A stretch of DNA of 48,985 bases from Streptomyces altiplanensis (GCA_003719395.1 RHMC01000041.1:1-48985), one strand, 5' to 3'; shown: positions 11,041-20,023, counted from the stretch's first letter. Notes: a model not told the origin generated them from the letters alone. Translations and numbers: made by a program.

Positions 11041-11295
11041 ATGAACGCCAAGAAGGTCCTCACCGGCTCCCTGCTCGCGCTTGCCGCCACCGGCTTCGCC
11101 GCCTCTCCCGCCGTGGCCTACGGCGGCGGGGACCACAAGGGCGACGACTCGTCGTTCGAGCAGGAGATCCAGATCATCGACGACATCTGCGCGCTCAACC
11201 AGGTGCTCAACGTCGCCGTCCTCGGATACGTCGACGCCAGCTCCACCCAGTGCAACGACGCCGAGGACCACTCCGCCGTCGTGGGCAACAACTAA
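11041..11295 (+). CDS. Small secreted protein with one Cys pair (paralogue 1)
   Basis: 84 residues: a Sec signal peptide (KKVLTGSLLALAATGFA, cleavage after AVA or AYG), a Gly/His/Asp-rich spacer, then a hydrophobic helix-like core between two cysteines (ICALNQVLNVAVLGYV ... STQC), ending DHSAVVGNN. Size, signal and paired cysteines recall the small surface-active secreted proteins of Streptomyces (chaplins, rodlins), but I see no chaplin or rodlin signature and do not assign it to either. GAAAGG lies nine bases before the ATG. The next gene is a close paralogue. Confidence 0.8.
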   Translation: MNAKKVLTGSLLALAATGFAASPAVAYGGGDHKGDDSSFEQEIQIIDDICALNQVLNVAVLGYVDASSTQCNDAEDHSAVVGNN

Positions 11296-11376
11296 GGAGC
11301 CCTGACGGCGGGCATCCTCGACGTCGTTAGCCAAGGCACTCAGTCGCAGCACTGCTTCCTGGGTCATCAGGAATGA

Positions 11377-11412
11377 CGCCGGGCCTCGCGGACCCTTCCG
11401 CGAGGCCCGGCG
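11377..11412 (+). terminator. Strong hairpin terminator after secreted gene 1
   Basis: A perfect 16-bp GC-rich stem (arms 11377-11392 and 11397-11412) with a 4-base loop CCCT stands 81 bases after the stop. It should insulate the two paralogues so that each is transcribed from its own promoter. Confidence 0.8.
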
Positions 11413-11553
11413 TTCGCCATGCTCGCAGCGCACGACCGGCCGGGAGGACCGCTTTTGCCGACAGGTTCCGCTCCGGCGTGACACGAATGGCGAATGAGGG
11501 AATTCCCGCATCACAGCCGCAACTCTCTCGCGATTTCTACGTTAGATATTGCA

Positions 11554-11574
11554 TCGGCACCTCCGCAGTGCCGA
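11554..11574 (+). promoter_or_regulatory. Leader hairpin, copy 2, upstream of small secreted gene 2
   Basis: TCGGCAC-ctccgca-GTGCCGA is a 7-bp stem. Compared with copy 1, the pair G10995-C11005 is A11559-T11569 and the terminal wobble T-G is T-A, so both changes preserve pairing. It lies in the same position relative to GTTAGATATT upstream and the ATG downstream. Confidence 0.6.
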
Positions 11575-11604
11575 AACTTCCCCCCTTCATGAAAGGCTAA
11601 TCGC

Positions 11605-11856
11605 ATGAACGCCAAGAAGGTCCTCACCGGCTCCCTGCTCACGCTCGCTGCCACCGGCTTCGCCGTGTCTCCCGCCGCGGCCTACGGCGGCGGGGGCCAC
11701 CAGAACGACGACGGGTTCTCGCAGGAGATCCAGGTCATCGACGACATCTGCTTGCTCAACGAGGTGATCAACGTCGCCATCCTCGGAAAGGTCGACGCGA
11801 GCTCCACCCAGTGCAACGAAGCCGAGGACCACTCCGCCGTCGTGGGCAACAACTAA
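11605..11856 (+). CDS. Small secreted protein with one Cys pair (paralogue 2)
   Basis: 83 residues, about 80 percent identical to the gene 300 bases upstream, with the same signal peptide, Gly/His spacer (AYGGGGHQNDDG), Cys-bounded hydrophobic core (ICLLNEVINVAILGKV ... STQC) and DHSAVVGNN tail. Differences are mostly conservative (L/V, Q/E), so both copies look selected as proteins. The ribosome site GAAAGG and leader are duplicated with the gene. Confidence 0.8.
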   Translation: MNAKKVLTGSLLTLAATGFAVSPAAAYGGGGHQNDDGFSQEIQVIDDICLLNEVINVAILGKVDASSTQCNEAEDHSAVVGNN

Positions 11857-11947
11857 GAAGCCCCAGTGGCGGGCGTCCTTGACGTCGTTCCCTAGAGCCC
11901 ACTGAAGCGCTGAGCCGCCAGCGCTGCAGCGACGACGCTTTCCTCCG

Positions 11948-11990
11948 AGGGCCCCGGATCCCGTGATTGCTCATGGGATCCGGGGCCTTT
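11948..11990 (+). terminator. Terminator after secreted gene 2
   Basis: A 17-bp stem (11950-11966 with 11971-11987, one G-T wobble) has loop TTGC and is followed by TTTCCTT. This is the clearest rho-independent terminator in the window. Confidence 0.88.
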
Positions 11991-12135
11991 CCTTGTCTAC
12001 TTCCTGGCGCCGGGAAACGCTCCGGCTATTCGGCCCACGGTCATTACTGCAAATGGGTTACGCGGTATGTACGCTTTTACCAGCGATACCTCGCCGCGCA
12101 TTCCCTGCGGCGGGACACCGTTTTCCCCCTGGACG

Positions 12136-12644
12136 TCAGCGATTGAACGAGGAACCGAGGGCGGCTCCGGTGGCGACGGTGTCCGGTGTGCCCGCCCCGA
12201 AGGTGAAGGAACCGGTGACGGTGATGCTCGCCGTGGTCCCGGGGAGGCCCCGGACAGAGCCCGCGCCGGCGTTCTCACCGGGGGCACCCACGAAGAGTTC
12301 GACCCGGCCGTCGCGGTTGGTGTCCACCAGCTTCGTCGCGAGGCCGAAGGAGAAGGAGTCACCGGCCTCGGCCGCGCCGCCCACCCCCTGAGTGTCCTGG
12401 TGCAAGCCCGGGGCGCCGGTGCCGGCCGGGCCGGTGGCCGAGCCGCGCATGACGACACCGACCCGGCGCGCTTGACCGTGCCGAGCGCCTTGCCGGAGAC
12501 GCCGATCGCGATGTCGCCGTTGAAGTCGTCGCCACGGGTGGTCGTGGAGGCGGCGGGTGCGGCGTGGGCCGCTGCCGGGAGAGCCACGACGGCGGACACC
12601 ACGGCGGCCAGGGCAACGCTGGTGCGGAGTGCTCCGGCGGGCAC
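12136..12644 (-). CDS. Secreted FG-GAP/integrin-repeat protein, shortened and frameshifted
   Basis: GTG at 12644 has GAAGGAG five bases upstream. A signal peptide (SVALAAVVSAVVALPAAAHA) precedes GDDFNGDIAIGVSG, the start of a calcium-binding FG-GAP blade. The frame shifts near 12470 and continues with GSATGPAGTGA, SFGLATKLVDTNRDGRVELF and FVGAPGENAGAGSV, then stops at 12136. Streptomyces FG-GAP proteins usually carry about six or seven repeats (roughly 450 residues). Here only about two survive, so it is an internally deleted or degenerate member even if the frameshift is repaired. Confidence 0.65.
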
Positions 12645-12766
12645 ACTGACTCCTTCGGTGCGGGATGGGCTGTGGTGGGAGCGGACGGCTCCGTACACGC
12701 CTCATCAGCCCCCCGGGCTCCACGGATGGCGGGCCCTGGGGCCGGCTCCCGCCGGCTGTCCCGTCG

Positions 12767-13249
12767 TTACGACAGGGAGCCGCCGACCACCAGGACGAAA
12801 CCGGCTGCGGCCAGCAGTGTGCGTACCAGGTGCAGCCGGTTCCACCGCGTCTCGAAGGCCGCGCGGACCCCCCGGTCGGCGGCGCCCGTCCGCTCGGACG
12901 CGGCGAGGGCGTTGTTGAGGGGGATGTTCCCGGCGATCGTGACCAGGTGGTTGAGGACCACGAGCCCGAGACCGGCCGCCAGGAGGATCCACTGCGCGGC
13001 CGGCCGGCCGTCGTCGCCCGGGACCGCGAGCGCGGCCGCCGGGAAGGCCACCGAGGCGAGCATGACCGACACGAACACCCCGCGCGGTACGTCCTCGTTG
13101 ACGCGCCGCATCGCCGCCACGAACTGCTCGTCGGTCAGCCGCCCCAGGGCGGGCATGACGCCGGTCAGGAAGATCAGCATGAAACCGGCGTAGAGCCCGG
13201 TGGCGATGACGGCGAGGGCGATCAGGAGGGTGGCCATGGCGCACATCAT
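12767..13249 (-). CDS. DUF1772 (anthrone-oxygenase-like) membrane protein
   Basis: 160 residues with four hydrophobic segments (ATLLIALAVIATGLYAGFML, VFVSVMLASVAFPAAALAV, WILLAAGLGLVVLNHLVTI, LLAAAGFVLVVGG). It carries the family hallmarks GxxAGFMLIFLTGVMPAL and NHLVTIAGNIPLNNAL followed by a Trp (W in FETRWNRLH). The family includes anthrone oxygenases, but most bacterial members have no known reaction. ATG at 13249 or 13237. The gene lies 13 bases downstream of the ABC permease and may be cotranscribed with it. Confidence 0.8.
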   Translation of the reverse strand: MMCAMATLLIALAVIATGLYAGFMLIFLTGVMPALGRLTDEQFVAAMRRVNEDVPRGVFVSVMLASVAFPAAALAVPGDDGRPAAQWILLAAGLGLVVLNHLVTIAGNIPLNNALAASERTGAADRGVRAAFETRWNRLHLVRTLLAAAGFVLVVGGSLS

Positions 13250-13262
13250 GGCCGACCCCCCG

Positions 13263-14179
13263 TCAGGAGACGATGTCTTTGCGGCCGAATCCGCGGAATG
13301 CCAGGGCGAAGAGCACCAGTGCGTACGTCACCGACACCGCCGCCCCCTTGAGCATTCCGCCCCACTCCAGCTGCGGCTGAAGCGCGTCCGCCCACGCGAA
13401 CTGCCAGTGCGCGGGCAGGAATTCGCGCCAGGTCCCCAGCGCCGTCACCGCGTCCAGGACGTTGCCGACGATCGTCAGGCCCACCGCGCCGCCGACCGCG
13501 CCCAGGGGGGCGTCGGTCTTCGTCGACAGCCAGAACGCCAGGGCCGCGGTGACCAGCTGGGAGACGAAGATGAAGGCGACGACGAGCGCGAGGCGCGGTA
13601 CGGCGTCTCCCGCGGGCAGGGAACCACCCGTCGGCAGCTCCAGCGGGCCCCAGCCGTACGCGATCGAACCCGTCGCCAGTGCCACGACCGGCAGCAGCAC
13701 CATCGCCGCCAGGCTGAAGCCCAGAGCCACCGCGAGCTTGCTCCACAGCAGCCGGGCGCGCGGCACCGGCGCCGCGAGCAAGTAGCGCAGCGAGGACCAG
13801 TTGGCCTCGGAGGCCACCGTGTCGCCGCAGAACAGCGCGACCGGCACCACCAGCAGGAAGCCCGCGGAGACGAACAGGCAGGTCGCGGCGAAGTTGGCGC
13901 CGGAGGCGGTGGCGGTGTCCATCAGGGTCACCCGGCCGCCCTCCCTGCCGGGGGTGCCGCCGATCGCGAACGCGGCGATCAGGACGAGCGCAGGGCGCCC
14001 AGCACCAGGGCCATGACCATGGTGCGCCGCCTGCGCCACTGCCGCATCGCCTCGACGCGCAGCGGGAGCGTGTGGCCGGGACGGTAACCGGGGGCCGATT
14101 CGGCCACCGGCCCGGCGTCCGGCCGGGGGGCCGGACCGGTGGCCGGCCCGGCGACCGGCTCGGTGATGTTGGTGCTCAT
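13263..14179 (-). CDS. ABC-2 type permease, one frameshift
   Basis: The start ATG at 14179 overlaps the stop of the hydrolase/ABC-ATPase gene (ATGA), so the two are coupled. A Pro/Gly-rich cytoplasmic N-terminus leads to RRRRTMVMALVLGAL. The frame then shifts near 13990 and continues VLIAAFAIGG, with further hydrophobic segments (LFVSAGFLLVVPVALF, LGFSLAAMVLLPVVAL, LALVVAFIFVSQLVTAAL and more), about six in total. The stretch NWSSLRYLLAAPVPRARLLWSKL is the typical ABC-2 cytoplasmic loop. This is the membrane partner of the adjacent ATPase; the cargo is unknown. Confidence 0.8.
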
Positions 14180-16829
14180 GCGGAGGAGCCTCCGATCAGG
14201 GTGAGGAACGCGTCCTCCAGGCGGCGGTTCGGCCCGACACCCGTCAGCTGGACGTCCAGGCGGACCAGTTCGCCGATGAGCGTGCCGGGCGATGCCCCGT
14301 CCAGCCGTACCAGCAGGCCTTCGTCGGTCCGTACGGCGGATCCGATGCCCGGCAGCGCGCCCACCTTCTCGGCCAGCGCCTCGCTCACCTCGCCCTCCAC
14401 CGTCACGAGCAGGGTGTCCGTCCCACCGGTGATCTCCGCGACGGGTCCGGCCTGCATGAGCCGGCCCCGGTCCATGACGACGAGGTGCGTGCAGGACTGT
14501 TCGACCTCCGAGAGGAGGTGGCTGGAGACGATGACGGTGCGCCCCGCCGCCGCGTACCGGATCATCACGTCGCGCATCTCACGGATCTGCGGCGGGTCCA
14601 GGCCGTTCGTCGGCTCGTCGAGGATGAGCAGGTCCGGCATGCCGAGCATGGCCTGGGCGATGGCGAGCCGCTGCCGCATGCCCTGCGAGTACGTCCGCAC
14701 GGCCCGCTCCAGCGCGTCGCCGAGCCCCGCGATCTCCAGGGCCTCCTCCATGCGGGAGTCCTCGGCGGGCCGGCCGGTCGCCTGCCAGTACAGGTCGAGG
14801 TTGGCGCGCCCGGTGAGGTGCGGCAGGAAGCCGGCGCCCTCGACGAACGAACCGACGCGCGACAGGACGGGCGAGCCGGGCCTGATGGCGTGCCCGAAGA
14901 CCCGGATCTCGCCGCTGTCCGGCGTGATGAGGCCCATGAGCATGCGCAGGGTGGTGGTCTTGCCCGCGCCGTTCGGGCCCAGGAGCCCGAGCACCTGGCC
15001 CTTCTCGACGCGGAACGAGAGGTCCCGTACCGCGTAGCGGTCGACGGACTTGGCGTACTTCTTCGTCAGACCGGTGATCTTCAGCGGCACCTCGGCGAGC
15101 GCCGGGTCCGGCGCGGGCGCGGCGGCCCGCCGCCGGGCGGTGAGCAGCAGCAGCACGGCGCAGGGCGGCGCCGGCCGCCGGCAGTCCCCAGACCCACCGG
15201 GGCAGCGGGGCCGCCTGGGTCTTCACACCGGACGCGGTGGGCACGGTGAGCGCCCCGCCCCCTTCGAGGGTCACGGTGTACGCCGTCGGGGCGGCCGGGG
15301 AGGCGTACCCGAGGTCGGTGGCGGCGAGGACGACGCGCAGCCGGTGCCCGGCCCTGACCTCGTGGTCGATCGCCGGGAGCCGCAGTTCGACGGTGGCGCC
15401 GTCCTTCGCGCCGGCCCCGGTGACGCGGACCGGTGCGACGAGCTGTGAGGGCAGCACCTGCCGGCGTCCGTCCGCGCTCACGTCGTACACCTTGCCGAAC
15501 AGGACGGCGTCCTCACGGTCCGACTTCACCTTGACCCGGACGGTCGGCGAGCCGGTGACGCGCAGGTCCGAGGCGAGCTTCGCGGTCTCGAAGCGCGCGT
15601 TCTGGCCGGGGAAGTCGAGGGAGAGCCCGACGCCGAGCCCGGAGAGCTGGGACAGTGCCCCGACGCCGGCGACGCCCGGTACGGAGGAGATGGCGGGCGG
15701 GTTCGCCCCGGCCGGACTGGCGAAGCGCTGCTCGCGCTCGCCCGCCACCAGCTTCAGCCGCCGCTGCCCGGCTTCAAGGCCGGGGTAGCGGTCGCCGGTG
15801 GCGCCGCGCAACTGGGCTCCGCCGTTCGTGGAGTCCACGCCTCCGGTGCGGGTGACGCGGAAGGCCGGTCCGGTGTCCGTGCCCTTCTCGTCCTTCAGGT
15901 AGCGGTCGAACCAGTCGGTGATCCGGCCCTCCACGCGGGCCGTCTCGCGGTCCCCGCCGTCGTGCCCGCCCGCGATCCAGTCGACGGCGACGGGCGCGCC
16001 GTTGGCTTCGATCGCCTTCGCCATGGCGTCGGCGTGGTCGAGCGGGAAGAGCGAGTCGTTCTGTCCCTGCACGATGAGCGCGGGCACCTCGATGCGGTCG
16101 CCGACCGCGGACGGGCTGTGCGCCTCCAGCAGGTCGCGGGCGGCGGCGTCCGGCTCTCCGGCGACCGCGACCCGTTCGTACATCTCGCACAGCCGCTTCT
16201 CGAACCTGTCGCAGCCGCCGCCCGTGTTGATGAAGAGCCCGGCCCAGAGCTTCTTGAAGACGCCGTCGGGGAAGAGGGCGTCGGCCAGGTTCCAGTAGGT
16301 GATCTGCGGGGCGACCGCGTCGACGCGCTCGTCGTGGCCCGCGGCGAGGAGCGAGACGGCGCCGCCGTACGAGGAACCGCTGACGCCCACGCGCGGATCG
16401 CCGTCCGCGTCGAGCCGCACCTCGGGGCGCTCGGCCAGCCAGTCGATCCACCGCGACACGTCCTCGACCTCGCCGTCCGGATCGTTCAGCCCGATCTTCC
16501 CGGTGGACTTCCCGAAGCCGCGCGCGGACCAGGTCAGCACGGCGTACCCGTCCCGGGCCAGCTGCTCGGCCTGCGCCCGCACGTCGCGCTTGCTGCCGCC
16601 GAAGCCGTGGCCGAGGAGGACGGCGGGACGGACACACCGCCCGCGCCGTCCGCCGTGAAGAACGAGGTGTCGATTCTCGCCCCGTCCATGCTCATGATCC
16701 GTTCCTCGCGGTGCACGGCGGGCGCGTCGCCGTCGGAGGCGACGCCGTCCACGTACCGCCCCCGACGAGGACGGCGAACGCGGCGGCCGCACCGGCGAGC
16801 GCCCGGCTGCGGGGAATGCGTAGCTTCAT
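14176..16829 (-). CDS. Fusion of an exported alpha/beta hydrolase (X-Pro peptidase/CocE type) to an ABC ATPase, frameshifted
   Basis: ATG at 16829 starts MKLRIPRSRALAGAAAAF, a signal-anchor helix. The hydrolase follows: oxyanion/start region LLGHGFGGSK, nucleophile elbow VSGSSYGGA, VPALIVQGQNDSLFP with its Asp, and AGGHDGGD with the His. A jelly-roll C-terminal domain follows (SPTVRVKVKS ... AIDHEVRAGHRLRVVLAAT), as in CocE/X-Pro peptidases. A single hydrophobic segment (WVWGLPAAGAA ... LLLLTARRR, about 15200-15140) joins it to a complete ABC ATPase with GPNGAGKTTT, YSQGMRQRLAIAQAML and LLILDEPTNGLD. The predicted topology is hydrolase outside, ATPase inside. Single-base breaks near 16757, 16628 and 15165. 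The break at the junction means two separate genes cannot be fully excluded. Confidence 0.75.
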
Positions 16830-16949
16830 ACCTGAACCCTAGGTCCCCGGTACGACAACCGATGAGGCCCCCGGGTGGACCTCCTCGGGGTACGCAAGGA
16901 GTACGGTGCCGTCGCCCCGTACCGCAGCCGGAGTAGCAGAGGGAGCCCC

Positions 16950-17380
16950 ATGGACATCCGCCCGGTCGTCCGGCGCGCGACGGCAGTCGCCGAACCGACC
17001 TCCGCCGAGCACCTCTACGACGGCCGGCGCGCCCGGAACGGGCCGAGCGGTTCCTGGCCGCGCCCGGTCACCTGATGCTCGCCGCGTACGTCGACGGGGA
17101 GCCGGCCGGGACGGTCTCGGGCGTCAGGACGACCCACCCGGGCAAGGGCACCGAGATGTGCCTGTACGAACTGTCCGTCGACGAGCCGCACCGGCGGCGC
17201 GGCATCGGCCGCGCCCTGACGCGGGCGCCGGCGGAGGTGGCCGAGGTGGCCGAGGAGCACGGCTGCTGCGGCATGCGGGTGGGCGTGGAGCGCGACAACG
17301 ACGCGGCGCCGGCGACGTACCGCTCGGCGGGTGCCGGGGACGACGGCGATTTCACGATGCTGACCCGGACCTTCGAGTGA
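16950..17380 (+). CDS. GNAT family N-acetyltransferase, one frameshift
   Basis: ATG at 16950 follows GAGGGAG. The N-terminal part (MDIRPVVRRATAVAEP) shifts frame near 17020 and continues ERFLAAPGHLMLAAYVDGEPAGTVSG, then LYELSVDEPHRRRGIGRAL. The last segment is the acetyl-CoA pyrophosphate-binding motif (R-R-G-I-G-R-A). The tail GDDGDFTMLTRTFE is usual for small aminoglycoside-like GNATs. The substrate is unknown. A GGGAGT/GGGAGC repeat begins two bases after the stop. Confidence 0.75.
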
Positions 17381-17382
17381 GC

Positions 17383-17448
17383 GGGAGTGGGAGCGGGAGT
17401 GGGAGTGGGAGCGGGAGTGGGAGCGGGAGTGGGAGCGGGAGTGGGAGC
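17383..17448 (+). repeat. Eleven tandem hexanucleotides GGGAGY
   Basis: Eleven consecutive 6-base units, GGGAGT or GGGAGC, mostly alternating. They separate the GNAT gene from the PLP enzyme and form the first codons of the latter (Val-Gly-Ala-Gly repeats). Each pair of units contains a Shine-Dalgarno-like GGGAG followed 5 to 8 bases later by GTG. Confidence 0.95.
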
Positions 17449-18661
17449 TGCCGGGCTTTCGCTGGCCGAGGGGCAGCGCTCGCTGGGCGACCCCCGGGTC
17501 CGCTATCCGCTGTGGCCGCCGCTCACCGCCGGCTGCCCCGTCACCAGCACTCCCGCCATGGCGTATCCCGTCGAGGTGGACTACGCGTACGACGACGTAC
17601 CCAGCACCCTCTTCGGCCCCGCACCGGACAAGGGCGGAATCGACCGCTGGGCCCCCCTGCTGCCACCGCTCCACGCCCCGGGCCTGGGTGAGGGCCGTAC
17701 CCCGCTCGTCGAACTCGCCGACGGTGTCTGGGTCAAGGACGAGTCCCGCAACCCCACCTGGAGCCACAAGGACCGGCTGAACCGCTGCACGGTGAGCGCG
17801 GCGGTGGGATCGGACGCGCAGGGCGTCGTGGTGGCCTCCTCCGGCAACCACGGCGCTTCGGCCGCCGCGTACGCGGCCCGCGCCGGTCTGCGGTGCGTGG
17901 TGCTGGCGTCGGCCGGCGCTCCGCCCGCCGTCCAGTCGTTCCTCGACGCGTACGGCGCGGTCGTCCTGCCCGTGCCGCAGGAGGAGCGGTGGCCTCTGAT
18001 GCGGCAGATCGCCGACCGTCTCGGCTACCACCCCGTCAGCAATCTCACCGCCGCCGCACACACCGGCCACGCCTTCGGTCCGGAGGGCTACAAGACCGTC
18101 GCGTACGAGGTGTACGCCGAACTCGGCGTCCCGGCGGCGGTGTTCGTCCCGACGGGGTACGGCGAGCTGCTCTTCGGCGTCTGGAAGGGCTTCGCGGAGC
18201 TGGTCCGCCTGGGACTCGCCACCCGTACGCCCAGGATGTACGCCTGCGAGCCGGCCGCCGGCGCCCCGCTGGCGGCGGCCCTGGACCGGGGCGTTCCGGC
18301 AGCCACGGTCCAGGTGGGCCCCACTTCGGCGTATGCGATCGACTGCTCGGTGAGCGGCTACCGGGGCGTGGTCGCGGTACGGGAGAGCGGCGGCCGGGCG
18401 CTGCGGGTGACGGATGCCCAGATGGCGGCGGCACGGGCGGAGCTGGCGGCCGGCGGGCTCTGGGCGGAGTTCTCGTCGGCCGTGTCCCTGGCGGGGATGC
18501 GCCAACTGCCGCCGTCCGACGAGGGGGCGGTGGTCTGCGTCTCGACCTCCAGTGGCTTCAAGGACATGAGCACAGGCAGGGATCCGCTCGAACCCCTCTC
18601 CCCGCCCGACTGGACGGCCGTGGCCGGACGGCTCCGCGCCGCAGGCATCTCTTTGGCGTAA
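17387..18661 (+). CDS. PLP-dependent threonine synthase-like enzyme
   Basis: Fold type II PLP enzyme. The Schiff-base lysine is in WSHKDRLNR, followed by the PLP phosphate and substrate loop SSGNHGASAAAYAARAG, and PTGYGELLFGVWKGF as the glycine-rich phosphate cradle. It resembles threonine synthase and related beta-replacing lyases, but the true reaction is not clear. The start is uncertain: GTG codons inside the hexanucleotide repeat are in frame from 17387, and a real start could be any of them. The part homologous to relatives begins about GDPRVRYPLWPPLTAGC. No frameshift is seen. Confidence 0.8.
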   Translation: MGAGVGVGAGVGAGVGAGVGAAGLSLAEGQRSLGDPRVRYPLWPPLTAGCPVTSTPAMAYPVEVDYAYDDVPSTLFGPAPDKGGIDRWAPLLPPLHAPGLGEGRTPLVELADGVWVKDESRNPTWSHKDRLNRCTVSAAVGSDAQGVVVASSGNHGASAAAYAARAGLRCVVLASAGAPPAVQSFLDAYGAVVLPVPQEERWPLMRQIADRLGYHPVSNLTAAAHTGHAFGPEGYKTVAYEVYAELGVPAAVFVPTGYGELLFGVWKGFAELVRLGLATRTPRMYACEPAAGAPLAAALDRGVPAATVQVGPTSAYAIDCSVSGYRGVVAVRESGGRALRVTDAQMAAARAELAAGGLWAEFSSAVSLAGMRQLPPSDEGAVVCVSTSSGFKDMSTGRDPLEPLSPPDWTAVAGRLRAAGISLA

Positions 18662-18791
18662 TCCCGCCCGTAACACGACCTTGTGCACTTGTGCACCGCA
18701 CGAGACGCTGTGCTGCGCATCCGCGCCGCAGCACACCACGCAGCCCGCGATTGCCCGCGTCCGGTCAACGAAAGGTCAGGTGCACGACACC

Positions 18792-19970
18792 ATGAGAACC
18801 GCTTTCCGCCGCGCAGGGGCCCTGATACCCGTCATGGCCCTCGCAGCCGGTCTCCAGCTCGCAGGCCCTCCCACAGCACAGAGCGCGCCCGCCGGAGACC
18901 TCCGCCCGGCCCCGGCCTCGACGGCGGTCGAGAACAGCTGGATCGTCGTCCTGAAGGACGGCACGACGCGCGCGGCCGACCTCGGCGTCACACCGAAGCA
19001 CGTCTACCGCAGCGCCCTCAAGGGCTTCTCCGCCACGATGTCCAAGGCGCGGGCGGCGAAGCTGGCCTCGGACCCGAAGGTCGCGTACGTCGAGCAGGAC
19101 TCCCGCGTACAGCTCAACGAGACGCAGACCGGTGCCACCTGGGGCATCGACCGCGTGGACCAGCGGGACCTCCCGCTCTCCACGACGTACACCTACGGCA
19201 CCACCGCGTCGAACGTCTCGGCGTACATCATCGACACCGGCATCCTCACCTCCCACAGCGAGTTCGGCGGCCGCGCCACGGTCGGCACCGACACGGTGGG
19301 CGGCGGCCAGAACGGCCAGGACTGCCAGGGCCACGGCACGCACGTCGCGGGCACGGTCGGCGGGAAGACGTACGGCGTCGCCAAGGCCGTCAAGCTGGTC
19401 GCGGTGCGCGTCCTGGACTGCGCGGGCTCCGGTACGACGGCGGGCGTCATCGCCGGCGTCGACTGGGTGACCGCGAACGCGCAGAAGCCGGCCGTGGCCA
19501 ACATGAGTCTGGGCGGCGGCGCGAACACGTCCCTCGACAACGCGGTGAAGAAGTCCATCGCGTCAGGTGTCAGCTACGCCGTCGCGGCCGGTAACGGCAA
19601 CTTCCTCGGCTGGCCCGCCAACGCCTGCAACTACTCCCCCGCCCGCGTCCCCGAGGCCATCACCGTCGGCGCGACCGACAGCGGCGACCGCCGCGCGTCG
19701 TTCTCCAACTACGGCACCTGCCTGGACCTGTTCGCGCCGGGAGTGAACATCACCTCGGCCTGGAAGGACAGCGACACGGCCACCAGCACCATCTCCGGTA
19801 CGTCGATGGCCGCTCCGCACACCGCGGGCGCAGCCGCCCTCTACCTCTCCGCCAACCCCACCGCGACCCCGGCCCAGGTCCGCGACGCCCTGGTCGCCAA
19901 CGCGACCCCCAACAAGGTCCAGGACCCGCGCACCGGCTCCCCGAACAGGCTCCTGCACTCCCTGTTCTAG
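18792..19970 (+). CDS. Secreted subtilisin-like serine protease (S8)
   Basis: 392 residues. Signal peptide (MALAAGLQLAGPPTAQSA), then an I9 inhibitor propeptide (WIVVLKDGT ... VAYVEQDSRV, about 50-106), then a catalytic domain with Asp148 in YIIDTG, His181 in GHGTHVAGT, oxyanion Asn in AAGNGN and Ser338 in SGTSMAAPH. Cysteines at DCQGHGTH, VLDCAG, NACNYS and GTCLDLF suit two disulfides of a proteinase K-like enzyme. It ends soon after the catalytic helix, with no extra C-terminal domain. ATG at 18792; the ribosome site is weak. Secreted as a zymogen for extracellular protein degradation. Confidence 0.93.
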   Translation: MRTAFRRAGALIPVMALAAGLQLAGPPTAQSAPAGDLRPAPASTAVENSWIVVLKDGTTRAADLGVTPKHVYRSALKGFSATMSKARAAKLASDPKVAYVEQDSRVQLNETQTGATWGIDRVDQRDLPLSTTYTYGTTASNVSAYIIDTGILTSHSEFGGRATVGTDTVGGGQNGQDCQGHGTHVAGTVGGKTYGVAKAVKLVAVRVLDCAGSGTTAGVIAGVDWVTANAQKPAVANMSLGGGANTSLDNAVKKSIASGVSYAVAAGNGNFLGWPANACNYSPARVPEAITVGATDSGDRRASFSNYGTCLDLFAPGVNITSAWKDSDTATSTISGTSMAAPHTAGAAALYLSANPTATPAQVRDALVANATPNKVQDPRTGSPNRLLHSLF

Positions 19971-19979
19971 CGGCCCGGC

Positions 19980-20023
19980 CTCCCTCCCCCGGGGCGGCGG
20001 GCGTCGCCGTACCGGGGAGGGAG
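19980..20023 (+). terminator. Hairpin terminator after the protease gene
   Basis: CTCCCTCCCC pairs with GGGGAGGGAG around a GC-rich internal loop that can fold further. It begins 10 bases after the protease stop. There is no U tract. Confidence 0.6.

Noticed and set aside
10590..11090. A minus-strand open frame upstream of rtcB and across the first secreted gene start
   Set aside because: No codon bias, no ribosome site and no recognisable sequence; it overlaps the conserved leader and start of a real plus-strand gene.
11041..11856. Chaplin or rodlin assignment for the two small secreted proteins
   Set aside because: They share size and secretion with these families, but the chaplin Gly/Asn-rich repeat and the rodlin core are not present, so I leave them unnamed.
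14176..15156. Stand-alone ABC ATPase gene starting in the LLLLTARRR segment
   Set aside because: Not fully excluded, but there is no ribosome site, the first residues are the end of a membrane helix that continues the hydrolase chain, and one missing base joins the two.
17383..17448. Possible CRISPR-like or satellite array
   Set aside because: Six-base units without spacers; it is a simple tandem repeat. No CRISPR array or cas gene is seen anywhere in the window.
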